Below, piece by piece: positions 23,172 through 30,378 of a DNA stretch of 30,568 nt (position 1 is the stretch's first letter; each line of letters starts with the position of its first letter). The DNA comes from JAZSQT01 sp045538075 (GTDB taxonomy: Bacteria; Chrysiogenota; Deferribacteres; Deferribacterales; Mucispirillaceae): contig JAZSQT010000049.1 of NCBI GenBank assembly GCA_045538075.1, positions 1 to 30,568 on the forward strand, in the 5' to 3' direction. The translations under genes and the position numbers were made by a program. Under the pieces are notes generated by a model. The model had not been told where the DNA came from and made no database searches. It saw only the letters and a list, made by a program, of their open reading frames with translations.

Positions 23172-23744
23172 CTATTTTTTACCTGATTTACCAGCTTTCA
23201 TAATAATACGTTCGCCAGCATAACGAATACCTTTACCTTTGTATGGTTCTGGTTTTCTAATCATACGAATATTTGCAGCAATTTGACCAACTAACTGTTT
23301 GTCAATGCCTTTTACTGTGATTTTTTGAGTTCCCTCAACAGCAAATTCTATCCCAGCAGGTGCTTTAAAAATACAAGGGTGAGAAAAACCCATTGATAAA
23401 TCAAGGTCTTTTCCTTTCATTGCCACTTTATAACCAACACCTACAATCTCAAGCTGCTTTTCAAAGCCTTTAGTAACTCCCTCTACCATATTTGATATAA
23501 GTGTTCTCATTAATCCGTGCTGTGCTCTCGTTTTAAGCTCTGTGCTTTTGCACTCAACATTAAGAACATTGTCAGCTTGAGTAACAACTATATTTTCTGG
23601 TAAATCTTGAGAAAGTTTACCTTTTGGACCTTCTACTTCAACAAGGTTGCCTTTAACGTTAATTTTAACTCCGTTAGGGATAGTAATAGGTCTTTTACCA
23701 ATACGGGAAGTATTGTATTTTGGTTTTTCATCAGTTTTAACCAT
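23172..23744 (-). CDS. rplF: 50S ribosomal protein L6
   Basis: The 190-residue protein has SRIGKRPITIPNGVKI, LEIVGVGYKVAMKGKDL and the C-terminal block KPEPYKGKGIRYAGE. The N-terminus has about ten extra residues (MVKTDEKPKYN) before the usual SRIG start. GGAGG 6 bases before the ATG supports this extended start. Confidence 0.97.
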   Translation of the reverse strand: MVKTDEKPKYNTSRIGKRPITIPNGVKINVKGNLVEVEGPKGKLSQDLPENIVVTQADNVLNVECKSTELKTRAQHGLMRTLISNMVEGVTKGFEKQLEIVGVGYKVAMKGKDLDLSMGFSHPCIFKAPAGIEFAVEGTQKITVKGIDKQLVGQIAANIRMIRKPEPYKGKGIRYAGERIIMKAGKSGKK

Positions 23745-23756
23745 ACTTTCCTCCTA

Positions 23757-24155
23757 TTACCAAATCTGACAAAGATACTCGCCACCTACCTTTTCAGATA
23801 AGCACTGTTTAACAGTCTTGATACCACTTGATGTTGATATAATACCATTACCAAGACCACCAAGAACGAGTTGTAAATTTTTTGTATTAACGTAAACACG
23901 GCCACCAGGTTTAGAAATTCTTTTAAGGCCACGTATAACTGATTCATTCATATCAGTATATTTAAGGCTAATAACTATATCTTTATGGTTGCCAACTGGC
24001 ACAATACGATAATTTTTTATATAGCCTTCATCTTTCATTATTTTTGCTATACTTTCTTTTATTGCCGAATAAGGAATAGCCACTTCTGCGTGCTTTACCA
24101 TTAAAGCATTACGCATACGTGCTAACATATCTGCAATAGGGTCTGTTAGTCTCAT
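23757..24155 (-). CDS. rpsH: 30S ribosomal protein S8
   Basis: The 132-residue 16S rRNA-binding protein starts with DPIADMLARMRNALMVKHAEV and ends with GGLGNGIISTSSGIKTVKQ and GGEYLCQIW, as in the family. In E. coli S8 represses the spc operon by binding near rplE. Standard position between rpsN and rplF. Confidence 0.98.
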   Translation of the reverse strand: MRLTDPIADMLARMRNALMVKHAEVAIPYSAIKESIAKIMKDEGYIKNYRIVPVGNHKDIVISLKYTDMNESVIRGLKRISKPGGRVYVNTKNLQLVLGGLGNGIISTSSGIKTVKQCLSEKVGGEYLCQIW

Positions 24156-24178
24156 ATTACTGTTCCTCTCTTACGCTT

Positions 24179-24364
24179 TTACCAGCTTGACTTACGCACG
24201 CCCGGAATGTCTCCATTAAGGGCAAGTTTACGAAAACAAAGACGACACATATTGAAACGTCTCATAAAAGCACGTGGACGACCACAAAGAGGGCATCTAT
24301 TGTTTTTACGTACTTCAAATTTCTTTTTTTGAAATGCACTATGATATTTTGCTGTAGTAGCCAC
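24179..24364 (-). CDS. rpsN: 30S ribosomal protein S14, zinc (short) form
   Basis: The 61-residue protein is the short, zinc-binding S14, with CPLCGRPRAF and MCRLCFRK giving the two Cys pairs and the C-terminus GDIPGVRKSSW. The start codon is GTG after GGAGGG. The long non-zinc S14 is not seen. Confidence 0.98.
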   Translation of the reverse strand: MATTAKYHSAFQKKKFEVRKNNRCPLCGRPRAFMRRFNMCRLCFRKLALNGDIPGVRKSSW

Positions 24365-24378
24365 TTAAATCCCTCCTC

Positions 24379-24915
24379 TTACGCAAATGGCATGCCGAGT
24401 GCTTTAAGAAGTTCTCTTCCTTCTTCATCGGTTTTTGCCGTAGTAGTAATAATAACGTCCATTCCTCTAACCTTGTCTATTTTATCATAGTCAATTTCAG
24501 GGAAAATAATCTGCTCTTTAACACCCATAGCATAATTGCCACGACCGTCAAAGGATTTAGGATTTACGCCTTTAAAGTCTCTAACACGAGCTAATGCAAT
24601 ATTGAAAAATCTTTGTAAAAATTCATACATTCTATCGTGTCTTAATGTTACTTTACAACCTATAGCCATTCCTTCTCTGAGCTTAAAGCCTGCAATAGAT
24701 TTTTTAGCTCTCGTAACTACTGGTTTCTGACCAGAAATTTTAGCCATATCTTCAATAGCGTGTTCTAATACTTTTGCGTTAGCAACTGCTTCACCAACGC
24801 CCATATTAAGAACAACTTTTTCTACTTTAGGAACTTGATTAATGTTCTTGTAAGAAAAAGTTTTCATCATATGAGGAACAACGTCTTTAAGATATTTATC
24901 TTTAAGAACTGTCAT
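24379..24915 (-). CDS. rplE: 50S ribosomal protein L5
   Basis: The 178-residue 5S rRNA-binding protein has QVPKVEKVVLNMGVGEA, AGFKLREGMAIGCKVTLR, FDGRGNYAMGVKEQIIFPEI and RGMDVIITTTAKTDEE. ATG 24915 follows GGAG by 6 bases. An in-frame ATG at 24939 overlaps rplX and is less likely. Confidence 0.98.
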   Translation of the reverse strand: MTVLKDKYLKDVVPHMMKTFSYKNINQVPKVEKVVLNMGVGEAVANAKVLEHAIEDMAKISGQKPVVTRAKKSIAGFKLREGMAIGCKVTLRHDRMYEFLQRFFNIALARVRDFKGVNPKSFDGRGNYAMGVKEQIIFPEIDYDKIDKVRGMDVIITTTAKTDEEGRELLKALGMPFA

Positions 24916-24925
24916 ATTTACTCCA

Positions 24926-25255
24926 TTAATCTTTGTCAATTACTTCACTGCAAGACTTACAAAAGCGAACTTTTTTACCGTTATCAAGAATTTTGATACC
25001 AAGTCTAACGCCTTTATCACATTTTTTGCAGTGATACATGACTTTTGAAATATTAATAGGCATATTTTTTTCAATAATGCCACCATCAGGATTAGTTTGG
25101 TTTGGACGAGTATGACGTTTTACAACGTTCACATTTTCCACTACAACCATTCCTTTATCTTTGTCTAATTCAATAATTTTAGACTTTTTCTTTTTGTCTT
25201 TACCGGAGATAACAACCACCGGATCTTCTTTTCTAAGTTTGTATTTAACCGGCAT
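24926..25255 (-). CDS. rplX: 50S ribosomal protein L24, with C-terminal zinc-ribbon-like Cys pairs
   Basis: The 109-residue protein has the KOW motif region (DPVVVISGKDKKKKSKIIEL) and the L24 block VNVVKRHTRPNQTNPDGGI. The C-terminus has YHCKKCDKGVRLG and RFCKSC, a CxxC...CxxC pair set that could bind zinc, found in many but not all L24 proteins. Confidence 0.97.
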   Translation of the reverse strand: MPVKYKLRKEDPVVVISGKDKKKKSKIIELDKDKGMVVVENVNVVKRHTRPNQTNPDGGIIEKNMPINISKVMYHCKKCDKGVRLGIKILDNGKKVRFCKSCSEVIDKD

Positions 25256-25264
25256 TTTCTACCC

Positions 25265-25633
25265 CTACAATACTTCTGGAGCCATAGAAACTATTTTAAG
25301 GAAACCTTTACCCCTTAATTCTCTGGCTACAGGTCCAAACACACGAGTGCCTACTGGTTCGTTTTGTTTGTTTAAAATAACTGCTGCGTTATCATCAAAT
25401 TTAATATAAGTGCCATCTGGACGGCGTTTTTCTTTTGCAGTGCGAACTACAACAGCTCTAACAACTGCACCTTTTTTTATGTTTCCGTCTGGACTTGCTT
25501 CTTTTACACTGGCAATTATAACATCGCCTATTCTTCCGTAACGTTTACGAGACCCACCAATAACTTTGATACACATAATCTCTTTTGCACCAGAGTTATC
25601 AGCAACTGTCATACGAGATTGAACTTGTATCAT
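25265..25633 (-). CDS. rplN: 50S ribosomal protein L14
   Basis: The 122-residue protein starts MIQVQSRMTVADNSGAKEIM and contains GDVIIASVKEASPDG and GTRVFGPVARELR. L14 lies at the subunit interface. Its ATG overlaps the rpsQ stop (ATGA). Confidence 0.98.
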   Translation of the reverse strand: MIQVQSRMTVADNSGAKEIMCIKVIGGSRKRYGRIGDVIIASVKEASPDGNIKKGAVVRAVVVRTAKEKRRPDGTYIKFDDNAAVILNKQNEPVGTRVFGPVARELRGKGFLKIVSMAPEVL

Positions 25634-25911
25634 TTATTGCCTCCATCAGCACCTTCAAGAGCTTTAGTTATGATACTTTCAAGTCTCCAACGTTTATTTT
25701 TGCTTAATGGTCTTGTTTCAACTATTTGAACAAAATCACCAACACGTGCTGTATTTTCTTCATCGTGAACAAAAAACGTTTTACTACGTTTAATAAACTT
25801 TTTATACATCGGATGTAACATAAGTCTTTCAACTTTAACAGTTACAGTTTTTTGCATCTTGTCGCTAACAACTATACCACGACGGACTTTTCTTCTGCCC
25901 CTATTTTCCAT
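25630..25911 (-). CDS. rpsQ: 30S ribosomal protein S17
   Basis: The 93-residue OB-fold protein has the blocks RRGIVVSDKMQKTVTVKVER, VHDEENTARVGDFVQIVETR and PLSKNKRWRLESI. I chose ATG 25911 because AGAGAGG lies just upstream and this gives the normal family start; it overlaps the rpmC end by 11 bases. Confidence 0.97.
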   Translation of the reverse strand: MENRGRRKVRRGIVVSDKMQKTVTVKVERLMLHPMYKKFIKRSKTFFVHDEENTARVGDFVQIVETRPLSKNKRWRLESIITKALEGADGGNK

Positions 25912-26107
25912 TAACAACCTCTCTTTCTCGTTGTCCAAGAATAGTCTTGATACGGGCTATATCTTTTTTAGCTTGCTTAATTTTTGAAGTATCTTCAAGC
26001 TCGCCAGTTGAAAGTTTAAATCTAAGACGAAATACGTCTTCTCTTAACTCTGCCTCTTTCTTAACGAGTTCTTCTGTACTTAATTCTCTAATTTCTGCAG
26101 GTTTCAC
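25901..26107 (-). CDS. rpmC: 50S ribosomal protein L29
   Basis: The 68-residue helical protein has EIRELSTEELVKKEAELRED and FRLRFKLSTGELEDTSKIKQ, with ARIKTILGQRE near the end. It lies at the polypeptide exit where nascent-chain factors dock. The start codon is GTG, overlapping the rplP stop (GTGA). Confidence 0.98.
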   Translation of the reverse strand: MKPAEIRELSTEELVKKEAELREDVFRLRFKLSTGELEDTSKIKQAKKDIARIKTILGQREREVVNGK

Positions 26108-26541
26108 TTGCTCACCTCTTGGGTTTCTGCATCTTTTTGCCTAACAATAATTTTTGTTTTTACAGGCAACTTGTGAGATGCACGACGAAAAGCCTCTCTT
26201 GCAAGAGCTTCATCAACGCCACCAATTTCATAAAGAACTGTACCTTCTTTAACTGGTGCTACGTAACCTTCTAATGGACCTTTACCTTTACCCATACGAA
26301 CTTCAGCAGGTCTTTTTGTAATAGGTTTATGTGGGAATATTCTAATTACAACATCACCACCCCTTTTTAAATACCTGTTAATTGCAATACGAGCAGATTC
26401 AATTTGACGGCTTGTAATTTTTGCTTTGCCATCACTTACTAATCCAAAATCGCCATATACAACAGTATTGCCTTTAGTAGCCTTACCTTTGATACGACCT
26501 TTGAACATCTTGCGATATTTTGTTTTTTTAGGTTGTAACAT
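26104..26541 (-). CDS. rplP: 50S ribosomal protein L16
   Basis: The 145-residue protein starts MLQPKKTKYRKMFKGR and includes VIRIFPHKPITKRPAEVRMG and GKGPLEGYVAPVKEGTVLYE. L16 helps position tRNA at the peptidyl-transferase centre. Its ATG lies at the base where rpsC ends. Confidence 0.98.
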   Translation of the reverse strand: MLQPKKTKYRKMFKGRIKGKATKGNTVVYGDFGLVSDGKAKITSRQIESARIAINRYLKRGGDVVIRIFPHKPITKRPAEVRMGKGKGPLEGYVAPVKEGTVLYEIGGVDEALAREAFRRASHKLPVKTKIIVRQKDAETQEVSK

Positions 26542-27197
26542 TATTCAGCTCCTTTAGCAGCAGTTCTGTCTTCAAGGATTTCACCAGTAAATATCCATAC
26601 TTTAATACCAATGATACCGTAAGCTGTTAATGCTTCTGCTGTTCCATAATCAATAGCAGCTCTCAAAGTTTGAAGTGGCACTCTACCTTTAATATACCAT
26701 TCTGAACGAGCAATATCTGCTCCAGCAAGACGACCACTACACATAACTTTAATGCCTAATGCACCTGATTTTAATGTTTGAAGAACGGCTTTTTTCATTG
26801 CACGTCTAAAAGCTACCCTACGGATAAGCTGTTGTGCAATACCTTCTGCAACAAGTGCTGCATCTAATTCTGGTTTTTTGACTTCACGAATTACGAGTAA
26901 AATTTCTGCGTCAGTAAACCTTTTAAGTTCGCCTTTAATCTTTTCAATTTCAGCACCTTTCTTACCGATAACGATACCAGGTCTGCTAGTGTTTAATGTA
27001 ACTCTAACTTTAGAGCTCATTCTCTCAATACCAATCTGAGAAATGCCTGCTTGATTAAGGCGTTTTCTGAGGAATTTACGAATTTCAATATCCTCAATTA
27101 AATTTTGTCTGTATTCTTTCTTGTTTGAATACCAGACTGAATTCCAAGGCCTGTTAATACCAAGCCTAAAACCATTTGGATTGACCTTCTGTCCCAC
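26541..27197 (-). CDS. rpsC: 30S ribosomal protein S3
   Basis: The 218-residue protein has MGQKVNPNGFRLGINRPWNS, a KH domain (RPGIVIGKKGAEIEKIKGEL) and the C-terminal block GIKVMCSGRLAGADIARSEW. S3 forms part of the mRNA entry. The start codon is GTG, overlapping the rplV stop by one base. Confidence 0.98.
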   Translation of the reverse strand: MGQKVNPNGFRLGINRPWNSVWYSNKKEYRQNLIEDIEIRKFLRKRLNQAGISQIGIERMSSKVRVTLNTSRPGIVIGKKGAEIEKIKGELKRFTDAEILLVIREVKKPELDAALVAEGIAQQLIRRVAFRRAMKKAVLQTLKSGALGIKVMCSGRLAGADIARSEWYIKGRVPLQTLRAAIDYGTAEALTAYGIIGIKVWIFTGEILEDRTAAKGAE

Positions 27198-27544
27198 TAT
27201 TTCACCTCCGTATTGTCGGCAATGACTACTTTAATATGAGTAGTCGGTTTACGGATAAGAGATGCTCTTCCGTATGCACGAGGAGTAAATCGCTTCATCG
27301 GAGGCCCCATTTCAATTCTAAGTTCGCTAATTTTATAACGGGTCACATCACGAATTTTAAAGTTTTCCTCTGCGTTAGCAATGGCAGATTTAATTACTTT
27401 TGAAATTATACCTGCTGCTTTGCGAGGAGTAAATTTAAGGATAGCTATAGCTTCCTCTACTTGTTTGCCACGAACTAACGCAGCAACTTCACGTGCTCTA
27501 CGTGTGGATACCCGAACGAACTTTGCTGATGCTTTGACGTCCAT
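27197..27544 (-). CDS. rplV: 50S ribosomal protein L22
   Basis: The 115-residue protein has VRVSTRRAREVAALVRGKQ, IISKVIKSAIANAEENF and the tunnel-lining loop GPPMKRFTPRAYGRAS. It is in normal order between rpsS and rpsC. Confidence 0.98.
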   Translation of the reverse strand: MDVKASAKFVRVSTRRAREVAALVRGKQVEEAIAILKFTPRKAAGIISKVIKSAIANAEENFKIRDVTRYKISELRIEMGPPMKRFTPRAYGRASLIRKPTTHIKVVIADNTEVK

Positions 27545-27550
27545 AATGTC

Positions 27551-27829
27551 TTACCTTTTGACTTTTTTATCATCTTTCTTATGACTACGAAATGTCCTAG
27601 TCAAAGAAAATTCACCTAACTTATGACCTACCATATTTTCAGTCACATACACAGGAACAAATTTATTCCCGTTATGAACAGCAAACGTTAACCCAATCAT
27701 ATCTGGAGTAATAGTACTTCTTCTTGACCAAGTTTTTATAACTTGTTTGCTATCTGTCTTTTTCGCTTCTTCAACCTTTTTTTCAACGTGCTTGTCTATA
27801 AAAGGTCCTTTCTTAAGGGATCTTGGCAC
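27551..27829 (-). CDS. rpsS: 30S ribosomal protein S19
   Basis: The 92-residue protein starts PRSLKKGPFIDKHVEKKV and includes TWSRRSTITPDMIGLTFAVH and MVGHKLGEFSLTRTFRSH. The start codon is GTG, 4 bases after AGGAGGAA. Confidence 0.98.
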   Translation of the reverse strand: MPRSLKKGPFIDKHVEKKVEEAKKTDSKQVIKTWSRRSTITPDMIGLTFAVHNGNKFVPVYVTENMVGHKLGEFSLTRTFRSHKKDDKKVKR

Positions 27830-27843
27830 TTGTTCCTCCTACC

Positions 27844-28668
27844 TTATTTTCTTTTTGAAACAATATACTTGTTAGACGGTTTGTTTTTCTTACGAGTTTT
27901 GTAACCCTTTGTAGGTTTACCCCAAGGTGTAGTCGGATGACGACCACCACTTGTTCTACCTTCACCACCACCCATTGGGTGATCTACTGGGTTCATTGCA
28001 ACACCTCTAACAGTAGGACGAACACCCATCCAGCGTTTTCTACCAGCTTTACCTAAACTGATATTTTCATGCTCTTGGTTAGAAACTTGACCAACAGTAG
28101 CTTTACACTCTGCTTTAACGAGACGAATTTCTCCTGATGGAAGTCTAACGTGGCAATACTCACCTTCTTTTGCAAGAAGCTGTGCGTATGAGCCAGCTGA
28201 ACGAGCCATTTGACCACCTTTACCTGGACGTAATTCTATATTGTGAATTACTGTTCCAACTGGTAGGCTTTTTAATTCCATTGCGTTACCTGGTTTAATA
28301 TCTGCTCCAGCTCCACTTTGAATAGTGTCGCCTACTTTTAAGCCAATAGGAGCAATTATATAACGCTTTTCGCCATCTGCATACACAACAAGTGCAATAC
28401 GAGCCGAACGATTTGGATCGTATTCTATAGTAGATACTTTAGCTGGTATGCTATCTTTATTACGTTTAAAATCTATAATACGATAAAGCCTTTTATTACC
28501 AGCTCCTTGATGGCGAACTGTAATGCGACCGTTATTGTTACGGCCACCTTTTGATTTTATTGTAACTGTAAGCGACTTTTCTGGTTTAGATGCAGTAATT
28601 TCTGCATAGTCGCTATTTGTTCTAAAGCGAACGCCTTTTGACGTAGGCTTAAAGGTTTTTATACCCAT
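27844..28668 (-). CDS. rplB: 50S ribosomal protein L2
   Basis: The 274-residue protein has GRNNNGRITVRHQGAGNKR, YDPNRSARIALVVYADG and the C-terminal peptidyl-transferase block RGVAMNPVDHPMGGGEGR, including the conserved His. The full length matches the family. Confidence 0.99.
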   Translation of the reverse strand: MGIKTFKPTSKGVRFRTNSDYAEITASKPEKSLTVTIKSKGGRNNNGRITVRHQGAGNKRLYRIIDFKRNKDSIPAKVSTIEYDPNRSARIALVVYADGEKRYIIAPIGLKVGDTIQSGAGADIKPGNAMELKSLPVGTVIHNIELRPGKGGQMARSAGSYAQLLAKEGEYCHVRLPSGEIRLVKAECKATVGQVSNQEHENISLGKAGRKRWMGVRPTVRGVAMNPVDHPMGGGEGRTSGGRHPTTPWGKPTKGYKTRKKNKPSNKYIVSKRK

Positions 28669-28680
28669 TTACCAACTCCC

Positions 28681-28962
28681 TTATACGAATTCCAGCTTTT
28701 CACCCTCTTTAAGGGTAACAACAGCTTTTTTCCAGTCTTGACGGCGACCAACTATCTTTCCAAAACGTTTAGTTTTGCCGTTAAAATTAAGGGTGCGAAC
28801 ATTCTCAACTTTAACATTGAAAAACTTTTCCACAGCTTCCTTTATCTGGGTTTTTGTAGCTCTCGTATGAACTTTAAAAACTACTGCATTTAAAGTTTCT
28901 TTTTGAGCCATAGCTTTTTCCGTAAGGAGTGGCTTTTGCAATACATCATACTGTGTAATCAT
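28681..28962 (-). CDS. rplW: 50S ribosomal protein L23
   Basis: The 93-residue protein has KPLLTEKAMAQKE, VVFKVHTRATKTQIKEAVEK and FFNVKVENVRTLNFNGKTKR. L23 lies at the exit tunnel and docks trigger factor and SRP. Confidence 0.98.
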   Translation of the reverse strand: MITQYDVLQKPLLTEKAMAQKETLNAVVFKVHTRATKTQIKEAVEKFFNVKVENVRTLNFNGKTKRFGKIVGRRQDWKKAVVTLKEGEKLEFV

Positions 28963-28973
28963 ATTATCCTCTC

Positions 28974-29630
28974 CTATGCCTCTTTACTGTCGCAACAGCA
29001 AGAACAAATACCTGTAGCTTTTTCTACTTTAGGTAAAGCATTTTGCAATACAATGATTTTACGAGCATTAATAATGTCGTAAACATTTAATCCGTCAACA
29101 TGCAAAAGATTTGCATACGGAATATTGCTGAAAGCTCTTGCTACTTTTTCGTCAATACTATCAACAACGAAAAGCACGCCTCTATCGGCATTAAAAGCCT
29201 TCAAAATTTCAACTGCTTCCTTTGTTTTACCATTTTCTACGAAAAGGTTATCCATAACTAAAATCGCACCGTCATCGTATTTTGACCTAAGTGCTGACTT
29301 AAGTGCATTTTTAACCTTTTTCTTTGGCATGGAATAGGAATAATCCCTTGGAAGAGGTCCAAATATTGTACCACCACCTCTCCATAATGGAGAACGGCTT
29401 GAGCCACTTCTTGCTCTACCAGTACCTTTTTGTTTCCATGGTTTTCTGCCACCACCAGAAACAAGCCCCTTCGTCTTAGTTGAGTGAGTGCCTGCTCTTC
29501 TGCAAGCAAGTTGCATTTTGACTACTTCATGGATTAACGCTGTATTAACAGGATAATCAAGAATGACGTCATGCAATTCTGCTTCACCAACTTTTGCATT
29601 CTTAACATTAAATACGTCAACTTTTGCCAT
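28974..29630 (-). CDS. rplD: 50S ribosomal protein L4, with a Cys-rich C-terminal tail
   Basis: The 218-residue protein has the extended loop GGGRKPWKQKGTGRARSGSS and SPLWRGGGTIFGP typical of L4, and the globular domain KSALRSKYDDGAILVMDNL. The C-terminus ends GICSCCCDSKEA, four Cys in five positions, beyond the usual end of the family. ATG 29630 follows GAGGAC. It is the first gene of the S10 segment here: rpsJ and rplC do not precede it. In E. coli L4 represses its own operon through the leader. Confidence 0.96.
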   Translation of the reverse strand: MAKVDVFNVKNAKVGEAELHDVILDYPVNTALIHEVVKMQLACRRAGTHSTKTKGLVSGGGRKPWKQKGTGRARSGSSRSPLWRGGGTIFGPLPRDYSYSMPKKKVKNALKSALRSKYDDGAILVMDNLFVENGKTKEAVEILKAFNADRGVLFVVDSIDEKVARAFSNIPYANLLHVDGLNVYDIINARKIIVLQNALPKVEKATGICSCCCDSKEA

Positions 29631-29790
29631 TATAAGAGTCCTCATACTCAAATTACGTCAGTAGATAGGTTTTCCTACTGTCCGTTTTGTATGCCTAATT
29701 TATGCAGGGATTGCATTTATCGCATACTTTCCCAAAAAATAAACATAGCTATACTATGTTTTTTTTGCAGGGTATTTAATTTCTCATATT
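29631..29790 (-). promoter_or_regulatory. S10-segment leader with three hairpins
   Basis: Read toward rplD, the leader has an AT-rich hairpin AAACATAG/CTATGTTT (29741-29762) followed by ATTTTTT, a 5-bp stem ATGCA/TGCAT near 29700-29715, and CAGTAG...CTACTG with an inner GG/CC pair near 29660-29685. A possible promoter further up (TTGTAA, then TAAATA) has non-ideal spacing. This layout could host L4-dependent attenuation; only the hairpins are directly seen. Confidence 0.4.
29741..29767. terminator. Bidirectional terminator-like hairpin upstream of rplD
   Basis: AAACATAG and CTATGTTT pair around a 5-base loop. On the plus strand seven or more T follow; on the minus strand ATTTTTT follows. The stem has little GC, so the strength is uncertain. 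On the minus strand it would lie in the S10 leader. Confidence 0.5.
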
Positions 29791-29912
29791 TTTTTACAAA
29801 TTACAAGTGTTTTTTTAAAAAAAATATTATTTTATTAATTAAGGAAATTTTAGTCTTAAATTTTTCTTATTTAATAAGATAATTTCTGTGTAAAGATGAT
29901 TTAAACTTAATT

Positions 29913-29999
29913 TTTACTGGATTACTTCGTCGCTTTGCTCCTCGTAATGACTGTTTCAAAGTCATTGCGAGACGATTTTAATCGTCGTGGCAATCCATA
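29913..29999 (+). repeat. R2 hairpin repeat (apex type A)
   Basis: This full R2 copy has the tip ACGATTTTAATCGT, nearly identical to the copy inside the 260-bp element at 11124-11210. Confidence 0.88.
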
Positions 30000-30003
30000 T
30001 ATA

Positions 30004-30150
30004 ATACAAAAAATTTCGTCCTAAAATTTTTTGTCAACCGTTTCGCAAAAACATGGTTTTGCTCCACTTACGAAAAAACATTCGTTTTTTCGGTGCAATT
30101 TCTGTCCTGAAATTGTTACATTTTAGTTAAAATTTCGTCCTAATTTTACA
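30004..30150 (+). repeat. R3 repeat, first of two tandem copies
   Basis: It includes AATTTCGTCCTAAAATTTTT, TTGTCAACCGTTTCGC, a hairpin GCAAAA/TTTTGC, a second hairpin CGAAAAAAC/GTTTTTTCG and GTGCAATTTCTGTCCTGAAA. The second copy starts 228 bases downstream; a partial inverted copy is at 1-57. Confidence 0.88.
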
Positions 30151-30161
30151 ATATTAATTAA

Positions 30162-30212
30162 CTTGTTTCGGTGTAAAGGTTATTTCTATATAACTTTCCT
30201 AAAGAACACAAT
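30162..30212 (-). repeat. R1 repeat end between the two R3 copies
   Basis: It reads CTTGTTTCGGTGTAAAGG ... AACTTTCCTAAAGAACACAA on the plus strand, the reverse of the R1 end at 78-131. It separates the two R3 copies. Confidence 0.85.
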
Positions 30213-30231
30213 TTTTTAATCTTGATAAATG

Positions 30232-30378
30232 ATACAAAAAATTTCGTCCTAAAATTTTTTGTCAACCGTTACGCAAAAGCGTGGTTTTGCTCCACTTACG
30301 AAAAAACATTCGTTTTTTCGGTGCAATTTCTGTCCTGAAATTGTTACATTTCGGTTAAAATTTCTTCATAAAATTTTT
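30232..30378 (+). repeat. R3 repeat, second tandem copy
   Basis: It is nearly identical to 30004-30150, with changes such as GTTACGC for GTTTCGC. Both small hairpins are kept. Its first part pairs with the inverted copy at the left end of the window. Confidence 0.88.

Noticed and set aside
29640..29790. Possible rplC remnant upstream of rplD
   Set aside because: Reading the three minus frames gave no L3-like block; the region is better explained as a hairpin leader.
29571..29882. Plus-strand 103-codon frame over the rplD start and leader
   Set aside because: It overlaps rplD on the opposite strand, is rich in Phe/Cys/Tyr as shadow frames of AT-rich DNA are, and resembles no known protein.
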